A stretch of DNA of 43,181 nucleotides from Armatimonadetes bacterium CG06_land_8_20_14_3_00_66_21 (GTDB taxonomy: Bacteria > Armatimonadota > Abditibacteriia > CG2-30-66-41): assembly GCA_002779825.1 (NCBI GenBank), contig PEVN01000546.1:1-43181 (forward strand), written 5' to 3'. Below are positions 17,506 to 27,200 of this stretch, one piece after another (positions within the stretch are counted from its first letter, which is position 1; every line of letters begins with the position of its first letter). Made by a program: the position numbers and the translations under genes. The notes under the pieces are model-generated. The model did not search any database and was not told the origin of the DNA. It was given only the letters and a program-made list of their open reading frames with translations.

Positions 17506-19575
17506 TCATTCCCTTGGCCCCGCCCCACTCACGTCCAGCGGCCGGAACCCGAGCTTGAACGCGGGCGACTCCGGCTTGAGCGTGAAGTCGCCATTGTCGG
17601 GATCGACGAATAGCGGGTCGGCGATGACGGAGCTCCGGTCGAGTCCCTTCGCCCGCCATTCGGCGAGGCTGTATTTCATGAACGTCACCGGTTCGCCGGA
17701 GGCGTTCCAGTACAGGTTGAAGTCCTGCACGGTGGCGAAGTCGAGCCACTCGTCGCGGCTGAAGAGCTTGCCTTCCTTCCAGTACCCGAGGTTGCGGCAG
17801 TAGATGTTCGTGTTGGCGAGCTCGAACCCGCCGGGCGGGTTGTCGCCGTAGCGGTGCATCTGGCTCTTTCGCGTCAGCGCGAAGATGTTGTTCAGGATGA
17901 CGTTGCCGATGCAGTGGAAGTTGGAGCAGAACCCGCCGTCGGTGTCGTGGACGAGGTTGTTCTCTACCAGCACGCCGCAGCAGCCCTGGTCCAGGATGAT
18001 GCCGTATCCACTGGCGGACACGTGGTGGAGGTGGTTGTTGCGCACCACCGTGCCCGGCGATAGACCCAGGCAGTAGATCGCGGCGTGGGTGCCCAGCTCG
18101 CTCGCGCCCAAGTCGTGGATACAGTTGTACTCGATCCGGTTGTCCCGAGCGCGGTTGGGCGGCACGTATTCCCACGTCCAGCCAACTGAAATGCCCCATT
18201 CCCAGGCGCCGTGGATCTCGTTGTGGGCGACCACATTGCTGCCACTCTGGCCAATCCAGATCGCCGGCGCCCCCATGTACACCGCGTTGCCGTCGTAGAC
18301 GCGGTTGTCGGTGACGAGGGTGCGGCAGGCTTCGTCTGCGTCGCGCTCGGGGTTTGTCGGCTCGCCGATCTTGAGACCGCCGCAGCCCACGTCGTAGATC
18401 CGGTTGCCTACCAGCCGGTGGTCCTGGCAGCCGCGTGACAGCTCGACGCCCCACTGCCCCACGTGCGCGAGTTCCAGCTCCTCGAACGCGCAGTGTCGGG
18501 CGCCCTCGGCGTAGACGGCCGCCGCAACGGGGATCTCGGCTTGAGGGTAGCCGTAGCCCGCCTCCGGCAGCGGCGCCGTGGCGTGGCTGAAGGTCAAGCC
18601 GCGCAGGGCGATATGCTCGACGAATTTGCCGCCTTCCGGGTCTCCCTCAAGGCGCACCAACTGCTCCAGCACCGGGGCAACGACCGGTGCCTTCGCCATG
18701 TCCTCCCCGGGCAGTGGCCAGTAAGTGAGCGTCCCTGCTTTGCGGTCGAGGTACCACTCGCCCGGTTCGTCCAGCGCCTCGCGAACGTTCTCGACGACGT
18801 AGCCCGTGGACCACGTCAGCGGCCGCCAACTCCCCCCGGTGAAGGTGACTGTATTGGCGGCGTCGTCGAGCTTGGCAATGCGGAGTCGCGCCTCCATCCA
18901 GTGCTGGAGCACCACGACCTCCACGTCGTCCAGACTGCGCCAATCTGTGCGGAGGTCACCCTCCTTGTACCGGAACGCCTGCCGGTTCTGCGGATCGTCC
19001 CACTTCTCGGCAACCACCGGACCGACAATGGCGTACTGCCCTTTCCGCGGCAGTCGCGGCCGGCGGCGCCGCTGGCCATTGACGAACAACTGCCGGAAGT
19101 TCCACTTGCCCTCCTTCACCCCTGGCACCTCGGCGACCCACAGCTCTCCGTCGCCGCGCTTCCAGCCGGTGATCGGTCTGCCGCCACTGAGGATCGGCTG
19201 TTCCTTCGGATAGGCTGCGTAGGTGATCGGGCACTGCTCCATCCCGGAGTCCTCCGGTCGCAGCACGAAGGGCTTGGCGAGCCGATACGCTCCCCCGCGG
19301 ACCAGCACCCTCACCGACCCACCGCCCCGACGACGGTCCCGAACGGCCTCCCTTGCGCGTTCCAACGTGGCGAACGGACCATCCGTTCGCCGGGCGTTCG
19401 GGTCCGCCCGCGAGCCGGACCATTGGTCGTTGCCGTTGGTGGCCACGTAGAAGCGGACCGGTTGTGGAGCGGCTGAAACGGCGAGGGCTGAGGAGACGGC
19501 CAGGGCCACGATCACCCCCTGGGCGTGCCAAAGGACAGTAGGGCGTGCGGGCGCTTCTCCTGCGGATGTCTGCAT
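17506..19575 (-). CDS. Secreted right-handed beta-helix glycosidase, GH141-like
   Basis: ATG 19575 is preceded by GGAG at about 9 bases and opens a signal peptide (VLWHAQGVIVALAVSSALAV). The 689-residue protein then shows the typical start FYVATNGNDQWSGSRADPNA, TDGPFATLERAREAVRDRRR, and the beta-sandwich insert (GMEQCPITYAAYPKEQPILS, KWNFRQLFVNGQRRRRPRLP). Long beta-helix rungs follow (NRIYDVGCGGLKIG, NEIHGAWEWGISVG, VVRNNHLHHVSASG). This arrangement resembles GH141 (BT1002-type enzymes acting on fucosylated pectin or xylan), but family placement is from recall of the pattern, and catalytic residues were not assigned. The open frame continues upstream to 19881 without protein-like sequence. 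The gene is intact, between the DUF6785-type gene and the small ORF. Confidence 0.75.
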   Translation of the reverse strand: MQTSAGEAPARPTVLWHAQGVIVALAVSSALAVSAAPQPVRFYVATNGNDQWSGSRADPNARRTDGPFATLERAREAVRDRRRGGGSVRVLVRGGAYRLAKPFVLRPEDSGMEQCPITYAAYPKEQPILSGGRPITGWKRGDGELWVAEVPGVKEGKWNFRQLFVNGQRRRRPRLPRKGQYAIVGPVVAEKWDDPQNRQAFRYKEGDLRTDWRSLDDVEVVVLQHWMEARLRIAKLDDAANTVTFTGGSWRPLTWSTGYVVENVREALDEPGEWYLDRKAGTLTYWPLPGEDMAKAPVVAPVLEQLVRLEGDPEGGKFVEHIALRGLTFSHATAPLPEAGYGYPQAEIPVAAAVYAEGARHCAFEELELAHVGQWGVELSRGCQDHRLVGNRIYDVGCGGLKIGEPTNPERDADEACRTLVTDNRVYDGNAVYMGAPAIWIGQSGSNVVAHNEIHGAWEWGISVGWTWEYVPPNRARDNRIEYNCIHDLGASELGTHAAIYCLGLSPGTVVRNNHLHHVSASGYGIILDQGCCGVLVENNLVHDTDGGFCSNFHCIGNVILNNIFALTRKSQMHRYGDNPPGGFELANTNIYCRNLGYWKEGKLFSRDEWLDFATVQDFNLYWNASGEPVTFMKYSLAEWRAKGLDRSSVIADPLFVDPDNGDFTLKPESPAFKLGFRPLDVSGAGPRE

Positions 19576-19906
19576 GGTTGGCTCTCCGGCATTATTGTTC
19601 AGCGCCCGCTGAACGATACCTCCCCAGTCTTCGTGTGAGCGACGGAAAGGAGGTGAGCCTGATGCCCAAGCTCGCCCTCGCCCGTGAACTGCTGCCGGTG
19701 GCGCTGACTGCCGGGGTAGACCCCGAGGTGCCCCGGCCGGGGCGGGCACCTCGGGGTGGAGGCCCAGCCGGGGCGGGCACGCAGGCACCGCCCCTACGCC
19801 CTGCGGCCGCATCTTCGAGCTCCGCGACGACCTCTTCGCCCAAGTGCCGGACTGCAAGGGCGCAGGGAGGCGTGGCGTCACTCCCGGTCTTCTGCTCGGC
19901 CGCGCC
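19576..19906. other. Intergenic region with GC-rich hairpin repeat
   Basis: No gene is supported in this stretch between two minus-strand genes. It holds the hairpin and direct repeat listed separately at 19721-19780; the remainder shows nothing recognised apart from the ribosome binding site for the beta-helix gene at its left end. Confidence 0.4.
19721..19780. repeat. GC-rich hairpin plus 14-bp direct repeat
   Basis: CCCCGAGGTGCC (19721-19732) and GGCACCTCGGGG (19745-19756) form a perfect 12-bp stem with a 12-nt loop. The 14-mer GCCGGGGCGGGCAC occurs at 19736-19749 and again at 19767-19780. The structure lies downstream of the 19907 stop on the minus strand and could act as a terminator, but it has no T-tract and looks more like a dispersed intergenic repeat. 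Confidence 0.6.
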
Positions 19907-21982
19907 TCAGTTCACCCCCAAGTCATGCCCCATGATCCCCAGCTTCAAGTCGACGATCAGGAAGATCGCTGCCGTGGTGAACTGCCCGAGGATGAGCCCG
20001 AGGAAGAAGTTGCGGACTCGCTTGTAGACTTCGAGGTCGCCGAACTTGAGGACGAGCTTCTTGACCAGCCAGCCGAGGAGGAAGTTGATCCAGAATTTGC
20101 CGATGATGCTGGCGTTGATGTAGGAGATGTAGCCGAGGGGGTGCGGCCACCAGAAGAAGCGCTGGCGCAGGTACATGAAGGCCAACGTGACAACGGCGCC
20201 CAAGCCCAGGAAGCCCATGGCTGAACCGTCCGGCGTCACCGGCTTCTCGAGGAGGTTGGTCAGGTAGTCGTAGGGCATTGGCGGGAAGCTCACCAGGAAC
20301 CAGCGGTGCAGGCGTACGCCGCCGACTTTGTAGGTCAGCCAGAGGAACGAGACGCACGACACGACGCAGGAGAGCGCCACCGCCAGGAACATGGCGAAGG
20401 TAAGCGGCATCACGCGGAGCCGGCTTTCGCGGGCGACCTTGTAGTTGCCGAAGATGGCCGGTGTGATGAGCGATTTGAGGTCCCACATGAAGGCACTGTG
20501 CACCGGGGTGAACACGGCCAGGTTGCGCATCCCGAGGGTGTTGCTGCCGAACAGGTGGGTCATCAGGCTAAACGGCGAGACGTAGGCTTGCGACTGGAAG
20601 ATGCCGCCTTCGGCGACCAGGCGCGTCAAGCCCAGCGAGATCAGGAAGAAGAGCACGAAGCCCAGCACTGCATAGGAAGGCGACATGCCGGCGCCGCAGA
20701 TCCAACCGAGGATCAGCGCCCACCCGACGACGAAGAACGCCACGGCCCATTTCCACGAGTGGTCGCCCGGTTCGGCGCTGGCGTCAAGCTCTTCGGCAGG
20801 TCCCTTCGTCCCTGCCCGCCACCGTTGCCACGCGTTGACCAGCGGCTCCCGCGCCAACCAGAGATTGAAGAGCGTGAACGCCAGCAGGGCGCCACTGCCC
20901 TGTGCGGTCAGGAAGTTGATGTCGCCATGGATGCTGGCCGGGAAGGCGCCCTCGCCGGAGCCGTACCCCATGATCGCTGCCAGCACGAACTGGCCCTTCC
21001 GCACCAGGTAGAAGAGCCAGACCGACAGCGTCACTTCCAGCGACAGCATGAACGACAGCCCCGCCACAGCCGGGAAGATGGTGACATTGACCGGGGCGAT
21101 GGCATTGAGCGGCGGCTCGGTGAACAACTTGCGGTCGACGCTGCCAAACGACAGGGGAATCTGCGGGAAGTCCGGGTAGTAGCGGGTCATCCCGGCCAGA
21201 AAGTAGAGGAAGCTGCAGACGGCGAAGCCGATCCAGAACATGCGGTCGCGCAGCAGCGCAGGCAGGAGCTGTTCCCGGGTCTCTCCCTCCACCATCAACA
21301 GGGGCACCTGCGACAAGGGGAAGGACAGCTTCTCCCGGTCGATCCAGGTGCGCCGAAGGAAGAGGCACAAGGCAAACATCACCAGGTAGATCCCCGTCGC
21401 CAACACCGCCCAGTACAGCAGCGGTCGCACCCAAGCGCTCCAGGGCACGTCGCGCGGGTCGTACCACGGCAGGCGCTGCGCTTGGGGAATGCCTTCGTAG
21501 AACACCTTCGACACGGCGGGATCGGCCAACATGCGATCGGGAATGTCGCCCATGAACTTGTGGTAGGTGCCCTGGCCATCGTAGTAGAACGGCGCCGTGA
21601 TGGCGGGCAGAAGCTGGTCAACCAACCCGAACGACGGAATCCCTGCCGCCACCAGCATCATGCAGTAGGTGACCAGCAGCTCCCGGCGGCTGAGTGGGCG
21701 GATGAAGCGAAGCAACTTGAGCAGCGGGTTCAGCAGTGCCAGCGACAGGAAGAACACGAACAGCGCACCGATGGGAAGCTGATTGGCGGCAAGGAGCGTG
21801 CCCTGGAGGTACAGATCGACGAACGGCGTCAACCCGCAGATGAACACGACCATGGCGCTGCCCAGCACGACGCTACGCAGCGTCACGCCGTGCCAGGAAG
21901 CGGCCGAGCCGCGCGTCGGCTCCGGCTGCTGGGAAGCGACACGACGGTAGGGAACTTGGGTTGGTTGTTGGTCGGAGGGCAT
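19907..21982 (-). CDS. Large polytopic membrane protein, DUF6785/DUF6784 type
   Basis: The 691-residue protein has a polar N-terminus and then many hydrophobic spans, for example SVVLGSAMVVFICGLTPFVD, ALFVFFLSLALLNPLLKLL, LLYWAVLATGIYLVMFALCL, MFWIGFAVCSFLYFLAGM, VTIFPAVAGLSFMLSLEVTL and WKWAVAFFVVGWALILGWIC. Conserved-looking loops include PFYYDGQGTYHKFMGD, WYDPRDVPWSAWVRP and MGYGSGEGAFPASIHGDIN. I place it in the DUF6785/DUF6784 group, distant relatives of OPT transporters; function is unknown. It follows the other OPT-like gene (22168-24153) by 185 bp on the same strand. No Shine-Dalgarno precedes ATG 21982; a heptanucleotide repeat lies directly upstream, so the start could be further in. 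A dead paralogue lies at 15826-16744. Confidence 0.75.
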   Translation of the reverse strand: MPSDQQPTQVPYRRVASQQPEPTRGSAASWHGVTLRSVVLGSAMVVFICGLTPFVDLYLQGTLLAANQLPIGALFVFFLSLALLNPLLKLLRFIRPLSRRELLVTYCMMLVAAGIPSFGLVDQLLPAITAPFYYDGQGTYHKFMGDIPDRMLADPAVSKVFYEGIPQAQRLPWYDPRDVPWSAWVRPLLYWAVLATGIYLVMFALCLFLRRTWIDREKLSFPLSQVPLLMVEGETREQLLPALLRDRMFWIGFAVCSFLYFLAGMTRYYPDFPQIPLSFGSVDRKLFTEPPLNAIAPVNVTIFPAVAGLSFMLSLEVTLSVWLFYLVRKGQFVLAAIMGYGSGEGAFPASIHGDINFLTAQGSGALLAFTLFNLWLAREPLVNAWQRWRAGTKGPAEELDASAEPGDHSWKWAVAFFVVGWALILGWICGAGMSPSYAVLGFVLFFLISLGLTRLVAEGGIFQSQAYVSPFSLMTHLFGSNTLGMRNLAVFTPVHSAFMWDLKSLITPAIFGNYKVARESRLRVMPLTFAMFLAVALSCVVSCVSFLWLTYKVGGVRLHRWFLVSFPPMPYDYLTNLLEKPVTPDGSAMGFLGLGAVVTLAFMYLRQRFFWWPHPLGYISYINASIIGKFWINFLLGWLVKKLVLKFGDLEVYKRVRNFFLGLILGQFTTAAIFLIVDLKLGIMGHDLGVN

Positions 21983-21985
21983 GCT

Positions 21986-22013
21986 GAGTAGTGAGTAGTG
22001 AGTAGTGAGTAGT
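21986..22013. repeat. Heptanucleotide tandem repeat GAGTAGT x4
   Basis: Four perfect tandem copies of GAGTAGT begin three bases upstream of the ATG at 21982 (minus-strand gene), occupying the place of its ribosome binding site. This resembles the short tandemly repeated repetitive sequences of cyanobacterial and other intergenic regions. Confidence 0.85.
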
Positions 22014-22167
22014 GAACAGTGATCAGCGAGCGGCGGCGGCTTCGGAAGACGGGAAGGTAGGCGTGAGCCGGTGTCCTTGTCTGGGGACGCGGTAGAGGAC
22101 GACTGACTTGCGTCTAACTTCCTGGTGTCGCGGCTGAGGGCTGGTCGCTGGGGGCTGAACGCTCATG

Positions 22168-24153
22168 TCAGTACGTCACCTGCGAGACAGACTTTGAGAT
22201 CAGCGCGATCGCGATGGACGCCATCCCGATCAAGCCCACGCCGCAACTGAAGCCGGCCAGCAGGACGGGCGCATAGCGGCGCCACTGGGGCGTGGTGTAG
22301 CGTTTCTCGAAGTGGTACCGACCGACGACCGCGCCGAGCCCCATCAGGAAAATGCCGTGCGGCATGCTCTGCCCGAGGCCGCGGACGGCGCCATAGACGA
22401 GGAGCGTCGGCAGACCGAAGTACGAGAGCAGGCCGAACAGGCCGAGACCGAACGCCAGACCGTAGCCGACCACCGGAAACTTGAGCGCCTCGAAGAACGG
22501 CGAGTTGCCGCCGGTTGTCGAGGTGACGACGAGGCACTGGTTCAGGGCGTTCAGCTCCCAAAATTCCTGGGCGTACGGGTATGAAGCGCTGGGGATCGGC
22601 GCCAGCGACCACAGGAACTGGGAGAACAGAATGCTCGCCACCATGATGATGGGGAAGACGATGACTTCGGTCTTGATGATGCTGCCGAGCTTGGTCCCGG
22701 TCAGCTCGATCTGCCGGAAGCCAACGGTCATCGGGCCATAGTTGTGAATCGGGATCGGCGCGAACCAGATCGCGGCCCCCTTGTACCCGCTCAGGATGAA
22801 CGACGCCTCTCGCACCATGGGAATGGCCACCACTTGCCCGGCCAGACCCTCCATCCGCGCGGTGACGTAGGAGATGAGCGGCGTGTAGAGGAAGCCGTAG
22901 CACACGAAGAACAGCCACGGGAAGCCGGGCACAAGCGCGCGGCACAGGGCGATGTAGCCAACCGTTGAGGCGACGTAGATGAGGCCCGCCACCCAGCAGT
23001 CCAGGTCGCCTCGGCCGGGGTGCCGCCGCAGAGACTTGCGTATGCTCCCCCCCTCCCCGCCGGTCGTCGTCCGACCGACGCCTTGCCTGAAGCTCACATG
23101 CACCTTGTAGAAGCCCACCACGGCGATGGCGAAGGAGATCCCGATTCCGAACGACAGGTAGAAGTCGAGGGAGTTGGCGAACAGCGTCTCAACAGTGCGC
23201 ATGCCTTCATGCCAGGTGGTGAGCACGTTGTGGTGGTACAGGATCGGATTGGCGGCTGCGGTGAACAGGAAGCCGAACAACTCACCCATGACCGCCCAGA
23301 ACGGCATCACCATCCCCACCATGAACAGGCCCATGTCGAACGTGAATCCCGTCGCCACGGCCGGCAGGACCCGTTCGGTGCGCGGCGTCAACTCGGCCCA
23401 CGGGATGGGTAACAGGAACATCGGTTCGGCGAAGAGCGCGCCTGTGATCGAGGGGATGCCGACGTAGAGCAGCCCGAAGCCGAGCCCGAGCATCGACCCA
23501 ATGGTGAAGCAGCGCCACCGCCACGTCTCCGCGCCCGTGGTGCTCTCTGCCAACGCGATGGAGCCCATGGCGCCGACGGGAGCCATCGGGAACGGCAGCC
23601 GCTCCACGTCGCTGGTGATGCGGTACAGCACGTAGCCCAGCCCCCAGTGGTCGATGCGCGCGAGGATCTGGCCGACGACCACCAACAGCAGGGCTGGCGC
23701 CCAGGCTCCGGTGAAGAAGGTGCGGCCGGCTTCAGCGATCACGGCCGGTTGGGGGGCGACCCAGCTCGGAATCTGCTCCGTCACGCCGAAGGCGCGGGCG
23801 GCGTCGGACTGCACGAGGAACTGGTTCCACAGCAGCCCGGAGAATGGCGAGGACATGATCATGCCCGCCATGTAGAAGAGCACGAAGACTTCCTGTTGCT
23901 TGAGCGTCTTGAACGACCGCTTGGCCACTTCCAGGAACAGGATGACGGTCACCCACCGCGCCGCCGGCCCCAGCGATTGCCCCATGACCAAGTCCAGGTA
24001 CATCGACCCGGGCATCATGAGGAAGCCCATCATGATCGCGCCTGCAACCGTCTGCCAGCCGAACCCTTCCTCGAAGTGGTCCGGCGTCAGCAGAATGTCG
24101 CGGTACTGCTGGAGTTCCTTGTCCTCAGCTTCGGTTTTGCGTGGTCGCGGCAT
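22168..24153 (-). CDS. OPT-like (oligopeptide transporter-related) polytopic membrane protein
   Basis: This 661-residue protein has a charged N-terminal tail (MPRPRKTEAEDKELQQYRDI) and about a dozen hydrophobic spans, including AGAIMMGFLMMPGSMYLDLV, GRTFFTGAWAPALLLVVVGQ, MGLFMVGMVMPFWAVMGELF, IYVASTVGYIALCRALV and GYGLAFGLGLFGLLSYFGLP. Loops such as WNQFLVQSDAARAFGVTEQI and GYKGAAIWFAPIPIHNYGP are polar and probably periplasmic. Proteins of this kind are often annotated as peptide transporters in Armatimonadota by distant similarity to OPT; the substrate has not been shown. It lies 65 bp behind the M28-like/FtsX gene and 185 bp ahead of the DUF6785-type gene, all on the minus strand, suggesting one transcription unit. 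No clear ribosome binding site is seen. The frame is intact. Confidence 0.72.
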   Translation of the reverse strand: MPRPRKTEAEDKELQQYRDILLTPDHFEEGFGWQTVAGAIMMGFLMMPGSMYLDLVMGQSLGPAARWVTVILFLEVAKRSFKTLKQQEVFVLFYMAGMIMSSPFSGLLWNQFLVQSDAARAFGVTEQIPSWVAPQPAVIAEAGRTFFTGAWAPALLLVVVGQILARIDHWGLGYVLYRITSDVERLPFPMAPVGAMGSIALAESTTGAETWRWRCFTIGSMLGLGFGLLYVGIPSITGALFAEPMFLLPIPWAELTPRTERVLPAVATGFTFDMGLFMVGMVMPFWAVMGELFGFLFTAAANPILYHHNVLTTWHEGMRTVETLFANSLDFYLSFGIGISFAIAVVGFYKVHVSFRQGVGRTTTGGEGGSIRKSLRRHPGRGDLDCWVAGLIYVASTVGYIALCRALVPGFPWLFFVCYGFLYTPLISYVTARMEGLAGQVVAIPMVREASFILSGYKGAAIWFAPIPIHNYGPMTVGFRQIELTGTKLGSIIKTEVIVFPIIMVASILFSQFLWSLAPIPSASYPYAQEFWELNALNQCLVVTSTTGGNSPFFEALKFPVVGYGLAFGLGLFGLLSYFGLPTLLVYGAVRGLGQSMPHGIFLMGLGAVVGRYHFEKRYTTPQWRRYAPVLLAGFSCGVGLIGMASIAIALISKSVSQVTY

Positions 24154-24218
24154 TGGGTGATTGCGGATCTCGGATTCGCGAGTTCAGCTTGTCCGGGCCA
24201 GGGCATGGCACCCTGGCA

Positions 24219-27200
24219 TCAGTCCTGTCCATCCTGTCCAAACAGCCGCTCAGCCTGCTCGGCAAACTGTGCTCGCTGGACGGGGCCGACGATGCGCCAG
24301 ATGAGGACCTGCTTCCGCAGAGCGTCCAGAAACTGCCGATTGGTCCGCTCCCAGGCGTCGGGATGGCCGCCAGTGCGGATGCAGTAGAGGTCAAGCGAGG
24401 AGACTTCGTCTTCCTGCTCAGGGTCGCGGAACGCGTACAGCCCAAGGCGTTGGCGGACGCCCATGTCGTAGGGTGTGAGCGAGACCATCGCGGTGAGATA
24501 GAGGGCGTCTTCGGTGCAGTCGCCGCCGCCCACAGAGCCGGACGCCCCGACTTGTTGGAGGCTGCGCTGCGTTGCTCCCGAACGAGTTCGGGCGTTCGGG
24601 GGAGCACTCGCCTGGGTCACGCCGGTGGCAATCTCCTCCGCGAAGAACAGACCAATGCTCGTCTCCCCGTGTTGGGTGAACCACTGGTGCATGTAGGCCA
24701 TCATTGCCGGCACTTGGTCGCCGGAGAAGGTGAACGGCGTGCGGATGAACAGCTCGTCGCCGCTTGGCCGAGGCACCTGCCAGTGGCGGCCGATGCCGGC
24801 CATGGCCATCTTCGACGCCTGGCCGGCGGGGTAGGCGGTAGAAGTGAGCACCATGGCGATGGCAAGCATAGCGACCATCACCACCGAGGTGGACGAGTAG
24901 TTGAAGGTCATGCCGGTCTGCAGGTTGAGTGTGGAGGCGAGCTTCGCGAACACCTGACCGAACAGGTAGCCGAACACGGCTCCGAGCGTCGCCACCACGC
25001 CGGACTCGATGAAGAACAGCGTGCTGGTGTGCTGCGGCGAAAGCCCCAACGAGCTGTAGATGCCGATGTCGCGCCGTCGTTCGTAGACGGCGCCCAACAT
25101 GGTGTTCAGGAGAATCAGGCAGGCGATGAGCAGCGGCACGATCAGATTCTGAAGACCGGTCACGCCCGTAGTCGGTGCAGTGCTGACGAAGTAGGACTTG
25201 CTGCCCGTGCCCCAGAAGACGTTCATCTCCAGGCGTCGCGACAGGCGGGCCACGTCGTCCTCCGCGAAGCCGCCCTTTGCGGGGCGAACGGCGAGGCTGC
25301 GCAGGTCGCCGCCGAGGTCACGCACAGTCTCGAACGGGAGCGCGATCACCTCGTTGGGCAGAAAGTGGAGGTAGGAGGTCGACTCATCTCCGGTAGCCGC
25401 TACTTCGTCGAGCGCCTGCGCCTTGGCGGTGTCGGCCTTCTGGCTCTGCAGCACCTGCTGCTTGGCGAAGTCGACCGGCGTCAACGCCTCGCCGTTGAGG
25501 TCCAGTGTGTCCTTGAGGGCGGCGTCGCGCAGGATGCCCTTGACGCGGAACTGGATGCCGAAGAGGGTGACAGTTGGAGCGTCCGGCGTGCTGAGTAACT
25601 GCTCGGGGCGAATCCCCAGCGCCTTCGCCACAGACTCCGGCAGCAGGCAGACCAGCCGCTCGCCCGGAGCAAACCACTCGCCCGCGGTCAGCAGCTTGGG
25701 CTGCGCCAGGAACTGCCGCTCCTCCGGCGTCAGCCCGACGAGCGCTTCCAATTGATGGGCGCGACGCGCGCCTGCGGTTTCGCTGTATACCTCGTATGTC
25801 AAGTGCCCCTCTGCCGCCGCCGCCTGTGTGGCGGTGAGCCACGACCGCGCCGCCACCGGGTAGTGCTCGCCAAACGTCTCAGCGATCACTTCGCGGGCGC
25901 GCACCGGCAGCGGGGCCCACCCCCGGCTGTTGAGCAGCAGCCCCTGGTATGGCGGCTGGCGCTTGAGGTCGAGACGCCGATCCCGCAAGTACTGCCCGAC
26001 CCCGGTGAAAGAGAGCATCGTGAACGTCGTTACGACGATGGTCACGGCGGTTAGCACTGTGCGAATCGGTCGTTGCCGCAGGTTCGAGAGTCCCAGGTTG
26101 ACCGACACCAGCGCCAGCCCTGCCCGATTCACATCGGCGCCGGGGATGTACTCGCCGCTCTGCTGCATCTCGCGCATCTGGTCGTTGAACTTGGAGTAGA
26201 GGAGCCAGATCACCAGCATTGCCAACGCCAGGATCACGAAGGCCAGCAACACCATGAAGGGAGCGTTGGTCAGTGCAAATGCCGGGTGCACCATCCGCAG
26301 CACCAGAAACGACAGCACGAAGACCCCGAAGAAGCCGAGTAGCTGCCGCTCCAACCGCACGCTCCGCAGCAGCAGCCGCTCGAGGCAGTACGAGAACGGC
26401 ACCAGCATGAGGAGATAGAACACCACGCCCTTGATGGCATCATTGGCGGTGCCGAGCACGTCGGGGTAGGCGCGCGATTCCAGGGCCGAGGCGAAGCGCG
26501 AGTCATTGACGCACTTGGTGTACCGGCGTTCGGCCAGCGCCTTCGCCGCCTCCTGGAGGTACGCCTTGCTGGTGGCGTGCAGCTTCTCGAGACGCCCATT
26601 GCGGACGTTGTGTTTGATGAACGCCTCCATGCGGTAGTGGTTCAACGCGTACAGGTCGCGGGCGAGTTGGTACGCTGTGGGCACCCCCTCCGCGATCTGT
26701 TCGACCTGGATCCCTTCGCCGCGCGGCTGCAGCTTGGAGGCCCGCAGCAGCGCCCCCCGCAGGCCGGTGAGTCCCTGGCTGAGCAACAGCTTGAACCGCG
26801 ATAGCGGCGACACGAAAACCGCCGCGCAACCCTCGCCCCACCCCGAAGCATAGGACACGCCGAACCGTTGCGGCGCGCTGTCGGTTCGGGCGTCGAGGAG
26901 CCGCAACTCGGCCGGGTAGTTGAGCGACCGCTGGTCCATCAGGTCGTAGAGGTCTTTCGTCTCGCAGGGGAACAACGCGATCAGCCGGCTCACGTCTTCC
27001 CGCGTCATCTGCAGAGAGAGCGGGAATCGCTTCTCCAACCGGCCGTTGTCATTGGCGAAGTCGATTCCGCCGTCGTCGCCCAGGTGGTACGCTTCGAAAC
27101 GGTACCAGCGGAGGTAGGGTACGCACGGGAACCGGAAGTAACCCGTGCCGTCGGCGCGGGCGACCATGGCGCCGCGAACGCCGGTGAAGCTCTTGCCGTG

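Noticed and set aside
20306-21991. 561-codon plus-strand open frame opposite the DUF6785-type gene
   Set aside because: Gln/Arg/His-rich shadow of hydrophobic codons on the other strand; no family signal.
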